Origin: JAWODU01 sp046483125
Lineage (GTDB): Bacteria > Verrucomicrobiota > Kiritimatiellia > UBA8416 > JAWODU01
Reading direction: 5' to 3'
Assembly: GCA_046483125.1 (NCBI GenBank)
Contig: JAWODU010000065.1
Location: forward strand, 1 to 31,141
Length of the DNA: 31,141 nucleotides
This document shows, piece by piece, positions 13,692 to 22,071 of the stretch (the stretch's first letter is position 1; every line of letters begins with the position of its first letter). The notes beneath the pieces are model-generated. The model made no database searches. It saw only the letters and a program-made list of their open reading frames with translations, and had not been told where the DNA came from. Made by a program: the position numbers and the translations under genes.

Positions 13692-14659
13692 AGAACAGTG
13701 TGCGAAACGGAAAGCATTCGGTAACCGTAGAGGGATTTCTTACGGCGGGTGTGAGGGGCCTTGAAATGGAACTGGTGGCGGGGAAGGCCGGCCTGAAAAA
13801 GAGGATAACCGAGGCGGCCTTGAACAGGCCCGGGCTGGCCCTGTCCGGGTTCTTTAAGTATTTCGCCCATAAACGCGTCCAGGTTCTGGGGCTGGCGGAG
13901 TACGCGTACCTCAATTCGCTTGACGAGGAGGAGAGAGAACGTAAATTCCGCGCGTTTTTCGAGAAAAACGTGCCGTGCGTGGTCATGGCCCGCGGCAAGA
14001 AGATTTTCCCGGAATTGCCGGGCCTGGCGGACGAATTCAAGGTGTCCGTGCTGAGATCCCGAATGATAACAAAACATTTCATAAACGCGGCGACAATATT
14101 GATGGAAAATATTATGGCGCCTCAGTCCTTGATTCAGGGAACAATGGTGGAGATAATGGGGGTTGGCGTATTGATCGAGGGACGGCCTCAGATAGGTAAA
14201 AGCGAAACTGCACTGTCTCTTATTAAGAACGGCCACGCGCTGATTTCCGATGATGTGACCAGGATCCGGCTGGACAGCGCCGGAGCGCTGATCGGAGCAC
14301 CGGCGGAGTCCACGCGTTACCACATGGAAATCCGGGGCCTGGGCATTATCCACGTGCCGAGCCTTTTCGGTGTCGTCTCGGTGCGCGAAGCCAAGAAGCT
14401 GGATCTTGTGGCGACTCTGTGCGGCGCGGACGAACTGGCGGACAGAAAATGCAGCGCTGAAGGTCCGGGAGAGCGAATGATTCTGGGCGTGAGCGTTCCG
14501 CAGGTCACCATACCCGTTGTGCCGGGCAGGGACCTGGCCAACGTTCTTGAAACGGCGGCCCTGGATCAGAAACTTAAGCGTCTCGGGCATGACGCGGCGA
14601 AGGAACTTGACGAGAGATTGATTAACATGCTTACGGGGAGCAAAAACGCAAGTGAGTGA
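13688..14659 (+). CDS. hprK: HPr kinase/phosphorylase, with altered catalytic motifs
   Basis: Bifunctional enzyme that phosphorylates and dephosphorylates the regulatory serine of HPr; 323 residues. The N-terminal domain covers about 1-135. The catalytic domain has the P-loop GRPQIGKS (165-172), ISDDVTRI (Asp188/Asp189) and the family signature EIRGLGIIHVPSLFGV (214-229). Two departures stand out. The histidine of the usual HGVLVDxYGVGVL motif is Gln150 (IQGTMVEIMGVGVL), and the P-loop reads GRPQIGKS instead of a G.SG.GKS form. The lysine and both aspartates are kept. It overlaps hpf by 4 and ptsH by 8 bases, so enzyme and substrate are co-translated. Kinase/phosphorylase balance may differ from Firmicute enzymes; that is inference. 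Confidence 0.92.
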   Translation: MKNSVRNGKHSVTVEGFLTAGVRGLEMELVAGKAGLKKRITEAALNRPGLALSGFFKYFAHKRVQVLGLAEYAYLNSLDEEERERKFRAFFEKNVPCVVMARGKKIFPELPGLADEFKVSVLRSRMITKHFINAATILMENIMAPQSLIQGTMVEIMGVGVLIEGRPQIGKSETALSLIKNGHALISDDVTRIRLDSAGALIGAPAESTRYHMEIRGLGIIHVPSLFGVVSVREAKKLDLVATLCGADELADRKCSAEGPGERMILGVSVPQVTIPVVPGRDLANVLETAALDQKLKRLGHDAAKELDERLINMLTGSKNASE

Positions 14660-14948
14660 CGCGGCCGAATCAACGGAAAATTACGCCGTGCGTGAATTAA
14701 GGATATCGAATAAGTACGGTATCCACGCAAGACCCGCCGCGCTTTTTGTAAAGGCGGCGACCCGCTACGATGCGGATATTACGGTGACAAAGGGAGACAA
14801 TACAGTTTCCGGGAAAAGCATTATGGGCTTGATGACGCTTGAAGCTTCCAAGGGCACGAAACTTAAAATTACGGCCAGGGGCGGTGACGCGAAGGCGGCA
14901 GTGGACGAGCTGGGCGCGCTTATAGAAGGAAAATTCGAGGAAGAGTAA
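14652..14948 (+). CDS. ptsH: Phosphocarrier protein HPr
   Basis: A 98-residue HPr with an N-terminal extension of about 10 residues. His25 in KYGIHARPAALFVKAA accepts phosphate from EI, and Ser56 in SGKSIMGLMTLE is the HprK target. Both are intact. It starts with GTG inside the hprK 3' end (8-base overlap). No sugar-specific EIIA, EIIB or EIIC gene is in the window, so this set may serve mainly in regulation, as in other bacteria with an incomplete PTS. That is inference from a limited view. Confidence 0.95.
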   Translation: MSDAAESTENYAVRELRISNKYGIHARPAALFVKAATRYDADITVTKGDNTVSGKSIMGLMTLEASKGTKLKITARGGDAKAAVDELGALIEGKFEEE

Positions 14949-14959
14949 CGCGGGTTGTT

Positions 14960-16738
14960 ATGAGCCAGGCAGACGGCAAAGAGGGTGACGGAAGGCATTT
15001 CATGGGGATCGGAGTGTCTCCCGGTGTCGTGGTGGGACCGGTGTACCTGGTGAGGACGGATGATATTCCGACGGTCGACCGGAAGATTTCGGCCGGCGAA
15101 GTTGACGGGGAGATTGTCCGGTTTGAGCAGGCGGTCATTGAAACCCGGCGACAGCTTCTGGGAATACAGGAAGGGCTTAAGACGGATTCCGAGGGACAGG
15201 GCGTGACAATTCTTGATGCCCATCTGATGGTCCTGAACGATCCGGCTTTTCTGGAAGGCGTTGTCGATAAAATCAGCCGGGAGAAGCTGACCGCCGAAAC
15301 GGTGGTGCGGCACGTGTGCGAACACTACTCTTCGGCCTTATCGGCCGTTGAAGACGATTACATGAGGGAAAGGGTGGCTGACGTGAAAGACGTGGGGCGC
15401 CGCCTGATACGGAACCTTACGGCCGGGGCGGCTAACGCGGAAGAGGACGTAAAGGAAAAGCACATAATCATTGCCCGTGACCTGACTCCGTCTGAAACCG
15501 CGACGTTCCGCAAGGAGCTGGTAATCGGTTTTGCGACCGATCTCGGAAGCCCGACGTCGCATACCGCCGTGCTGGCCAGGGCCCTGGAAATACCGGCGAT
15601 CGTGGGACTGCACGATGCCAGCGGACAGGTGCGCATGGGTGACCAGGTGCTTATAGACGGCAACAAAGGCATGTTCGTAATAAGGCCCACGGAGGACCAG
15701 CTCAAACAGTACGGCAAGGTTGCCGAAAGCCGGAGAAACATCGAACAGAACCTGGCCGCTCTCAGGCAGGAACCCGCCGAAACCGCCGACGGCTACAGGA
15801 TCGTGCTTTCGGCCAACGTGGAGCAGGCCGAAGAAGTTGATTCCGTGATCGATCACGGGGCTGAAGGGATCGGGTTGTTCCGCTCGGAGTACTTGTACAT
15901 GGCCGGGAAAAAGTACCGGGAAGAAGATGAACAGGCAAAGGTATACACGGAGGTAGCCGGGAGGCTGGCGCCCGCACCGGTTATAATCCGCACAACAGAC
16001 CTCGGGGGCGACAAGTTTTACTCGAACGGACCGGACGTTCGGGAGGCGAACCCTTTCCTGGGCTGTAGATCGATCAGGATATCTCTCGCGGAGTCGGAAA
16101 TGTTCAAGACCCAGCTTCGCGCCATCATCCGCAGTAATGTAAAAGGCAACGTGAAAGTCATGTATCCGATGATCAGTAGCGTGGACGAGGTAAAGAGGGC
16201 AAACGAAATCCTGGAAGAAGCAAAGGAAGAGCTTGGCGACTCGGTTCCGGAAGTCTGCAGAAATATGGACGTCGGGGCGATGATAGAAATACCTTCGGCG
16301 GCCCTGACGGCGGACGTGATAGCCGAGCAGGTGCAGTTTCTCAGTATCGGAACCAACGATTTAATCCAGTACACTATCGCCGTTGACAGGGTAAACGAGC
16401 AGGTCGCGTACCTGTACGAGCCGACACACCCTGCTGTATTGCAGCTTATCAAGATGACTATTGACGCGGGGCACAGGAAGGGAATATGGGTGGGTTTATG
16501 CGGGGAAATGGCGGCTGATCCGCTGATGACGGCTCTGCTGATCGGCCTGGGCGTGGATGAGTTGAGCGTTGCGCCTTCGGCCGTGCCCCTGGTAAAAGAC
16601 GCAGTGAGGAGCGTACGGTACGTGAGCGCGAAGGAACTGGCCGAAAAGGCCCTCGAGTGCAGGTCGGCTGTTGAAGTTCTTAACCACTGTAAAAAGCTGA
16701 CGAAGGACGTTGCTCCGGAAATTCTGGAGATGGTCTAA
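14960..16738 (+). CDS. ptsI: Phosphoenolpyruvate-protein phosphotransferase (Enzyme I)
   Basis: EI transfers phosphate from PEP to HPr; 592 residues, the expected size. The N-terminal HPr-binding domain contains DAHLMVLNDPAF. The swivelling phosphohistidine domain has GSPTSHTAVLARALEIPAIVG, with His201 as active site. The C-terminal PEP-binding barrel shows GIGLFRSEYLYM, TTDLGGDK, NPFLGCRSIR, VMYPMISS, GAMIEIPSA, SIGTNDLIQYTIAVDR and GLCGEMA, with the catalytic Cys in the last. The only ribosome-site candidate for ATG 14960 is about 14 bases away (GAGGAAGAG), so initiation may depend on coupling to ptsH. The stop TAA overlaps an ATG (TAATG) that opens a 14-codon frame. Confidence 0.96.
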   Translation: MSQADGKEGDGRHFMGIGVSPGVVVGPVYLVRTDDIPTVDRKISAGEVDGEIVRFEQAVIETRRQLLGIQEGLKTDSEGQGVTILDAHLMVLNDPAFLEGVVDKISREKLTAETVVRHVCEHYSSALSAVEDDYMRERVADVKDVGRRLIRNLTAGAANAEEDVKEKHIIIARDLTPSETATFRKELVIGFATDLGSPTSHTAVLARALEIPAIVGLHDASGQVRMGDQVLIDGNKGMFVIRPTEDQLKQYGKVAESRRNIEQNLAALRQEPAETADGYRIVLSANVEQAEEVDSVIDHGAEGIGLFRSEYLYMAGKKYREEDEQAKVYTEVAGRLAPAPVIIRTTDLGGDKFYSNGPDVREANPFLGCRSIRISLAESEMFKTQLRAIIRSNVKGNVKVMYPMISSVDEVKRANEILEEAKEELGDSVPEVCRNMDVGAMIEIPSAALTADVIAEQVQFLSIGTNDLIQYTIAVDRVNEQVAYLYEPTHPAVLQLIKMTIDAGHRKGIWVGLCGEMAADPLMTALLIGLGVDELSVAPSAVPLVKDAVRSVRYVSAKELAEKALECRSAVEVLNHCKKLTKDVAPEILEMV

Positions 16739-16782
16739 TGTCGCGTTTCGGAAAAAACCTGGCAAAGATGGGAGCGCTTTAA
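16738..16782 (+). CDS. Possible 14-residue leader peptide between ptsI and metK
   Basis: The ptsI stop and an ATG overlap as TAATG. The new frame reads MSRFGKNLAKMGAL and stops at 16780-16782, 33 bases before metK. The peptide is basic and could form an amphipathic helix. It could be a translated leader controlling metK, a reinitiation relay, or chance. No homologue is known to me. Confidence 0.22.
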   Translation: MSRFGKNLAKMGAL

Positions 16783-16815
16783 GGGCGCCGATAAAAAAGA
16801 AAGGACAGAAAAGGC

Positions 16816-17982
16816 ATGACGGATTCGTTCATATTCACATCGGAATCGGTAACGGAGGGACATCCGGACAAGATGGCGGACGGTATATCGGACGCCGTAC
16901 TGGATGCTCACATCGCGGAGGATAATAAATCGCGTGTTGCGTGTGAAACAATGGTCAGCACCGGCCTGGTGATTGTGGCTGGGGAGATTACGAGCAAGGC
17001 GCTGGTTTCCTACGGGGATGTCGTGCGGGAAAAGATCGGTAAGATAGGATACACGGACCCGGAGGCAGGCTTTGGTAATGAATCGTGCGCCGTGCTCGTG
17101 GCGCTGGACAAACAATCACCCGATATTTCCCAGGGGGTTACGGCCGGGAAGGGTCTTTACAAGGAGCAGGGAGCCGGGGATCAGGGTATGATGTTCGGTT
17201 ACGCGTGCAACGAAACCAGAGAATTGATGCCGATGCCCATCATGTTTGCCCACAGGCTCACGCGGGCCCTCGCGAAGGCACGCAGGAACGGTAAACTGCC
17301 CTTTTTACGGCCGGACGGAAAGTCCCAGGTGTCCGTGGTATACGAAGACGGCAAACCAGTGAGAGTGGACACCGTGGTGGTTTCGACCCAGCATGACCCG
17401 GACGTGAAATACAAAAAGCTGAAGGAAGCCGTCGTTGAAGAGCTTATCAAGAAATCAATCCCGAAGAAACTTCTCACGGGCAAAACACGTTACCTTGTGA
17501 ATCCCACCGGACGCTTTGTGACAGGCGGACCGCACGGGGACTGCGGTCTTACGGGACGTAAAATAATCGTGGACACTTACGGCGGAATGGGGAGGCACGG
17601 CGGAGGAGCGTTTTCCGGCAAGGATCCGTCCAAGGTCGACAGGAGCGCGGCCTATATGTGCCGCTACATCGCGAAGAATATAGTGGCGGCAAAACTCGCG
17701 ACGAAGTGTGAAGTCCAGCTTGCTTACGCCATAGGTTACGCGGAACCAGTGTCCGTTCTGGTTGATTCCTTCGGAACGGGCAAGGTTTCCGACCGGAAAA
17801 TAGAAATAGCCGTGCGAAAAGTCTTCGGGCTGAAACCGGCCCAGATAATACGGCACCTTAAGCTTCTGCGGCCGATATACGAAGCCACGTCGGCTTACGG
17901 TCATTTCGGGCGCACACGTCAGCTTGATATGTTTACATGGGAGGCGGTAGACCGCGCCGAGCGGCTGGCCGAAGCGGTGTAG
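16816..17982 (+). CDS. metK: S-adenosylmethionine synthetase
   Basis: Makes S-adenosylmethionine from methionine and ATP; 388 residues, full length. All three signatures are present: SESVTEGHPDKMADGISDAVLD (His16), GAGDQGMMFGYACNET, and GGMGRHGGGAFSGKDPSKVDRSAAY. The last is the phosphate-binding loop with catalytic lysines. AAAGGACAGAAAAGG precedes the ATG. The gene follows ptsI by 77 bases with no promoter that stands out, so it may be read from the hpf promoter. I looked for a SAM riboswitch in the 77 bases and see none. Confidence 0.97.
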   Translation: MTDSFIFTSESVTEGHPDKMADGISDAVLDAHIAEDNKSRVACETMVSTGLVIVAGEITSKALVSYGDVVREKIGKIGYTDPEAGFGNESCAVLVALDKQSPDISQGVTAGKGLYKEQGAGDQGMMFGYACNETRELMPMPIMFAHRLTRALAKARRNGKLPFLRPDGKSQVSVVYEDGKPVRVDTVVVSTQHDPDVKYKKLKEAVVEELIKKSIPKKLLTGKTRYLVNPTGRFVTGGPHGDCGLTGRKIIVDTYGGMGRHGGGAFSGKDPSKVDRSAAYMCRYIAKNIVAAKLATKCEVQLAYAIGYAEPVSVLVDSFGTGKVSDRKIEIAVRKVFGLKPAQIIRHLKLLRPIYEATSAYGHFGRTRQLDMFTWEAVDRAERLAEAV

Positions 17983-18072
17983 CGCTTTTGGTTGTTGCGC
18001 GCCGTTTTCAGGGTGGTAAAGTGAATCTGTTGTGTGGAGCGTGAAGATGTGCTGTAAAAGGAGTTGAGAAAT

Positions 18073-19401
18073 ATGAAGAATGTGATAAAATGGAAGCGCA
18101 TTGCGGCGTGGGGGGCGGCATTAATGTTTCTGGGTGCCGCCGGCGATGCAATGGCCCTGGACTGGGAGGAACTGCCTGAAGAGGCCCGGTGGTACGTCAG
18201 CCCGAGTATAGGATGGCTGAACTACGAAGGCGACGAGCCGGTAGAGGACGCCATGACGGTTCAGCTCAGGCTGGGTTACGAGTCGTCGGAGTACTGGTCG
18301 TTCGAGGGCCAGATGACCTACGCGTCCCTGGACGAGAATTTCCGGGAAGACTATGAGACTGGGGAGAAGATATCGCGGCTCGAGGAAGCGGCGGGCAAAG
18401 GAGTGCATGACGCCTGGCTTCTGGGAATCGCGGGCGACGCGGTTTACCACTTTACGAGATGGGAAAGGCTGGACCCGTTTCTGACCATGGGGCTTGGACT
18501 GCGCTGGTACTCCGAAGACATGGGCCACGGGAAGAGCGAAGGCGAGTTGAGAGTCGGTTGCGGGGCCATGTACCACCTGAGCGACGAGTGGGCTCTGCGG
18601 GCGGACATGCGGACGTTTGTGGCGGGAAACGACACGGAAATTAATTCAATAATTGACGGAGGCGTTGTGTGGACATGGGGGGCCGGCATCGAGCCCGACC
18701 TTGTAGCCGAACAGGGTCCCGTGGACAGCGATGGGGACGGCCTGCCCGACGACGTGGAACGGCGTATGGGCACCGATCCGTTTGATCCCGACACGGATGA
18801 CGACGGGTTGAGCGACGGGGACGAGGTTCATATATACATGACCGATCCTCTTAACCCGGACAGCGACTGGGACGGCCTTACGGACGGCGAAGAGGTGCTT
18901 GATTTCGGGACGGATCCGCTCAAGCGCGACACCGACGACGGCGGCGTAGCGGACGGACACGAGGTGCTGGACGACGGCACCGATCCGCTGGACCCTTCCG
19001 ACGATCTGGACCTGCACGAACTTTATATCCAGTTTGATTACAACAAGTCCGTGATCAAGCCGAAGTTTTATCCGCAGTTGAACGTTATTGCCAAGGTACT
19101 GCGCCGGAGCAGGGATTCGACAGCCGTTGTAGAGGGTCACGCGGACCGTAGAAAGGAATCGGATTACGATTACAACATGAAGCTGTCGGAGCGGCGGGCG
19201 CAGGCGGTTATGAACTACCTTGCGGAAAAGGGCGGCATAGATAAGAGCCGGATGAAGGCCGTTGGATACGGCTTTTCCCGTCCCAAGGCGCCGAACGACC
19301 CCGAGGACGGCAATCCCGTTAACCGCCGCGTCGAGGTCTACATTCGCGGAGCCGACGAGGCAATCGAAGAAGCGCCTGAAGCAATGCCCGAAGACAAGTA
19401 A
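18073..19401 (+). CDS. OmpA-family outer-membrane protein with thrombospondin type-3 repeats
   Basis: About 442 residues. A signal peptide (WKRIAAWGAALMFLGAAGDAMA, cleavage near residue 28) precedes an N-terminal beta-barrel (~38-210) with alternating aromatic strands (YVSPSIGWLNYEG, LRLGYESSEYWSFEGQMTYAS, GLGLRWY). Next comes an Asp-rich calcium-binding segment of TSP3 repeats (DSDGDGLPDDVE, DPDTDDDGLSDGDE and similar, ~217-308). The C-terminal OmpA domain (~315-425) binds peptidoglycan, with NMKLSERRAQAV and NPVNRRVEV. It probably anchors the outer membrane to the wall. ATG 18073 is chosen over an in-frame TTG at 18064 because AAGGAG ends 9 bases before it. The gene is monocistronic or leads the permease gene 35 bases downstream. 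Confidence 0.92.
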   Translation: MKNVIKWKRIAAWGAALMFLGAAGDAMALDWEELPEEARWYVSPSIGWLNYEGDEPVEDAMTVQLRLGYESSEYWSFEGQMTYASLDENFREDYETGEKISRLEEAAGKGVHDAWLLGIAGDAVYHFTRWERLDPFLTMGLGLRWYSEDMGHGKSEGELRVGCGAMYHLSDEWALRADMRTFVAGNDTEINSIIDGGVVWTWGAGIEPDLVAEQGPVDSDGDGLPDDVERRMGTDPFDPDTDDDGLSDGDEVHIYMTDPLNPDSDWDGLTDGEEVLDFGTDPLKRDTDDGGVADGHEVLDDGTDPLDPSDDLDLHELYIQFDYNKSVIKPKFYPQLNVIAKVLRRSRDSTAVVEGHADRRKESDYDYNMKLSERRAQAVMNYLAEKGGIDKSRMKAVGYGFSRPKAPNDPEDGNPVNRRVEVYIRGADEAIEEAPEAMPEDK

Positions 19402-19436
19402 GGGCACCGGGCAGGCGGGGCGTGCGGAGGGATACT

Positions 19437-20528
19437 GTGCGGACGATTTCCAGGCACATTGCCGGGGATTTTATTCTCGCGCTTACGGCATCGTTCGTGA
19501 TCTTTACCTTCGTCATATCACTCGGTATTGTGTTCAAGGCGGTGGAACTGCTCGCGCGAGGTGTCTCATGGGGTCCCGTTGTCCGGCTCGCGGTGAGCGG
19601 AATGCCGGACGCTCTCAGGTATTCAATTCCCGTCAGTTCCCTTATGGCCAGCCTGCTTGTGTTCGGAAGATTGTCGGCCGATTCGGAAATCACTGCCATG
19701 AAAGCCTGCGGTCTGAGCCTGACGCAGATAGCCGCGTGGCCTGTCGGAATAGCATTGTGGCTGGCGTGCCTGTGCGCGTGGATTAACGGCGACCTGGCGC
19801 CGCGGAGCCATTTCGCGCGCAAGTCCATGGTGTCGAGGCTCGGGGTGGAAACGGCCGCGGAGATGGTGGAGGCCGGCCGGTTTATCGAGGATTTTCCGGG
19901 ACTGGTCCTTTACGTAGGCCGGAAGACCGGAAGCAGACTGTCGGACGTTAGGATCTACGATTTCCGGGACCCGGACGTGAAACGGGAAATTCAGGCCGAG
20001 CGCGGTGAGATCAGTTCAACCGACAACGATATCATAATCAGAATGGAAGACGTCAGGGTTGAACCCCTGAATCCGGGTGCCCCGGGCGCCGGTGTATGCG
20101 CCAGGTGGACCCTGCGCGTGCCCGATGCCCTGCAGAACCGCAAGTACCGGCCGCGCGTAAAGGATTTTTCTTTTTCCGACCTGTTCCGGAGGATAAGGGA
20201 TACCGACCGCTATTATCCCGAACTGAAGGGACAAGACCTCCTTGAACAGAGTACGCGCCTTGCGGTGGAGTTTAATAAAAGACTTGCGCTATCGGCGGCG
20301 TGTTTCGCGTTCGTGCTTGTGGGTATTCCGCTGGGTATTAAAACGCACCGCAGGGAATCGTCGGTCGGAGCGGGATTGAGCCTTCTGTTTGTGTTCGGGT
20401 TTTACATGTTTATCATACTGGCCGAGGCGATGGTGGACCGGCCGCAGGTAAGGCCGGATCTGATTGTGTGGGCGCCTGTGGCGCTGTGCGCGGGGGCGGG
20501 CGCTTTTCTGCTGAGGCGCAACAGGTGA
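19437..20528 (+). CDS. LptF/LptG family LPS export permease (YjgP/YjgQ)
   Basis: Inner-membrane permease that with LptB extracts LPS, about 363 residues. The usual fold is seen: N-terminal helices (ISRHIAGDFILALTASFVIFTFVISLGIVFKAVELL; SIPVSSLMASLLVFGRLSADSEITAMKACGLSL), a periplasmic beta-jellyroll (~125-270) and C-terminal helices (LALSAACFAFVLVGIPLGI; GLSLLFVFGFYMFIILAE; LIVWAPVALCAGAGAFLL). SADSEITAMKACG is the family's coupling-helix motif. Start GTG 19437 is preferred to GTG 19422 because GGAGG (19426-19430) lies 6 bases ahead. LptF cannot be told from LptG by eye. Only one permease is present here, so the partner must lie outside the window. Confidence 0.9.
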   Translation: MRTISRHIAGDFILALTASFVIFTFVISLGIVFKAVELLARGVSWGPVVRLAVSGMPDALRYSIPVSSLMASLLVFGRLSADSEITAMKACGLSLTQIAAWPVGIALWLACLCAWINGDLAPRSHFARKSMVSRLGVETAAEMVEAGRFIEDFPGLVLYVGRKTGSRLSDVRIYDFRDPDVKREIQAERGEISSTDNDIIIRMEDVRVEPLNPGAPGAGVCARWTLRVPDALQNRKYRPRVKDFSFSDLFRRIRDTDRYYPELKGQDLLEQSTRLAVEFNKRLALSAACFAFVLVGIPLGIKTHRRESSVGAGLSLLFVFGFYMFIILAEAMVDRPQVRPDLIVWAPVALCAGAGAFLLRRNR

Positions 20529-20551
20529 GCGCGGCGGACACACCGGAAACA

Positions 20552-21235
20552 TCAATCGGATTCGGGAGGGGGTTTTCCGGCACGTGGGTGAAAAAGCCAG
20601 TGATGAAAAGGCCAGGCGGCGCTCATGCGTTGTCTCCGTTGAAGCCTGAGCTTTTCTTCCGGGGAGATGGAGGAGGGGGCGAGCCTGGTTTTCCATTTAA
20701 GAACAGCCAGTTTGTCTATCGCGTGCAGGGCCCTCTTGAGAGCAGGGGGCAGGAAGCGGGTCGATACCGCGGATTGAAAGTCAAGGAGGACCGGATGACG
20801 GTCTGAAGTGACCATGATGTTCCCCCGGTGGCCGAGATCGAGATGCGCTATTCCGGCCGAGTGCATGGCGCGGACGGTTTCGGATAATTCATCCATCACC
20901 GCCAGGGGCAGGGAATCCGGACCGAAGGAGTCAAGGCGGTCGCCTTCAATCCATTCCAGAAAAAGTCCGGGGTTCCGATGGGGAAGGGCGATTCTGCAGA
21001 TATCGGGAACGTCAGCAAGGAGTTTGAGAATCCTGTATTCCCTGTGCTCCAGAAATCGCCCGACTACGTTACGCGCCAGAAATCCCTTGGTATGAAAGGT
21101 TTTCAGCAGTACGGCCCGGCGTTCAGGACCGAGTTCAAGCCGAAAGAGGTCGGCGTTGAAGCGGCGTCCCTTGAAAACACGGACGCAGGATACCGCGTTC
21201 AGGCCGGGAGGCAGAGGAAGTGATTTGGGATCCAT
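20552..21235 (-). CDS. Kinase-fold protein of the LPS kinase (WaaP/KdkA/RIO-like) type
   Basis: A 227-residue protein kinase-like protein. Visible are the ATP-binding lysine segment RAVLLKTFHTKGF, the hinge-like LFLEWIEGDRLDSF, the catalytic loop HSAGIAHLDLGHRGNIMV (HxDx4-5N) and the metal-binding LLDFQSA. This pattern is shared by Kdo kinase, heptose kinases and RIO-like kinases. A role in phosphorylating LPS core sugar is suggested by the LPS gene context but not proven. ATG 21235 is chosen because it falls 5 bases after the upstream gene's stop. The frame is open upstream to 21373 only in the shadow of that gene. The C-terminus is basic and aromatic. The gene converges on the LptF/G permease with 23 bases between stops. 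Confidence 0.75.
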   Translation of the reverse strand: MDPKSLPLPPGLNAVSCVRVFKGRRFNADLFRLELGPERRAVLLKTFHTKGFLARNVVGRFLEHREYRILKLLADVPDICRIALPHRNPGLFLEWIEGDRLDSFGPDSLPLAVMDELSETVRAMHSAGIAHLDLGHRGNIMVTSDRHPVLLDFQSAVSTRFLPPALKRALHAIDKLAVLKWKTRLAPSSISPEEKLRLQRRQRMSAAWPFHHWLFHPRAGKPPPESD

Positions 21236-21240
21236 GTCGC

Positions 21241-21819
21241 CTAAAGCCAGTGCCAGTCCGGAAACACGCAGTCCGGACAATAGATGTATTTCAGCAGGAG
21301 GAGCGCGAACAAGACGGCGATGGAAACGGCGGTGCCCGTTTCGCTGTTGTCGCTGATGAGCTTCGCCGACCACGGAGCCCGGGAGCCTTCACCCTTGTAA
21401 GGGCTCAGGCGGGGGAATACGGCCATAACTTGTTTGCGATAGTTGTCGTAAGTGGCGCCGAATTTTGCGGAAAGCCTGTTGCCTTCGCGCCGTTTCTTGT
21501 AAGGCAGGTAGTAAAGAAAAAAGCACGCCCATACCGGTATCAGAAATTCATAGACGCGGGCGGCCACGCAGAATCCGGAAAGGATAAGAAGCGTGCCCAC
21601 GTACAAAGGGTCGCGTATGTAGGCGTAGGGGCCGGATACGATAACGGCTTCGTTCTTTTGCAGGTGCCCGGTGCCCCATATCCTGAGAGCTTCTCCCAGG
21701 ACAATGGGAATAAAACCCCATATGAGAGTGTCCATCTCGGGTTGGGCCCAGCAAAGGAGAACCGCTACCAGCAGGTAGCAGGCGATCAGTTTCGGAGTAA
21801 ATCTTTTTCGTATGTCCAC
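21241..21819 (-). CDS. Isoprenylcysteine carboxyl methyltransferase-like membrane protein
   Basis: A 192-residue integral membrane protein with four or five hydrophobic segments (about 12-25, 33-45, 77-104, 165-177). It has the SAM-binding signature of the ICMT/PEMT group: VSGPYAYIRDPLYVG (~61-75) and RREGNRLSAKFGATYDNYRKQV (~110-131). The substrate in bacteria is usually unknown; lipids and small isoprenoids are possible. It starts with GTG, and an AGG-containing tract lies 6 bases upstream. The downstream kinase gene begins 5 bases after its stop, so the two form an operon. Confidence 0.85.
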   Translation of the reverse strand: MDIRKRFTPKLIACYLLVAVLLCWAQPEMDTLIWGFIPIVLGEALRIWGTGHLQKNEAVIVSGPYAYIRDPLYVGTLLILSGFCVAARVYEFLIPVWACFFLYYLPYKKRREGNRLSAKFGATYDNYRKQVMAVFPRLSPYKGEGSRAPWSAKLISDNSETGTAVSIAVLFALLLLKYIYCPDCVFPDWHWL

Positions 21820-21910
21820 TTCAAACCTCGGTGTATGCTAATACACAGAGAATCTAAAGACAATCGTTTTCTTTGTGATGCAAGATGCGAGAAGCGGGAT
21901 CACAGAGGGG

Positions 21911-21944
21911 GGATAAAGATTAAGATTAAGATTGGGATTAAGGC
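21911..21944 (+). repeat. GATTAAG-type repeat
   Basis: GATAAAGATTAAGATTAAG followed by ATTGGGATTAAGG, the same array type as at 3162, 8282, 9621 and 30793. It sits in the 252-bp gap between the methyltransferase and fabZ. The rest of that gap shows no other gene; it must hold the divergent promoters, but none is clear. Confidence 0.7.
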
Positions 21945-22071
21945 GGGAAGAGACGACTCCTGGTCCTCACACTTAGTCCTTACACCTGGTCTGTAATGCG
22001 GTGGAATTTGCGGTTTTCAAAGGGGGCCGAAATACGGTAGAGTGCATGGTCACTGAAAAGGAGAGGCGCAG

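Noticed and set aside
16739..16815. SAM riboswitch before metK
   Set aside because: The space is only 77 bases and contains no recognisable SAM-riboswitch helices; only a short GCGC stem is seen.
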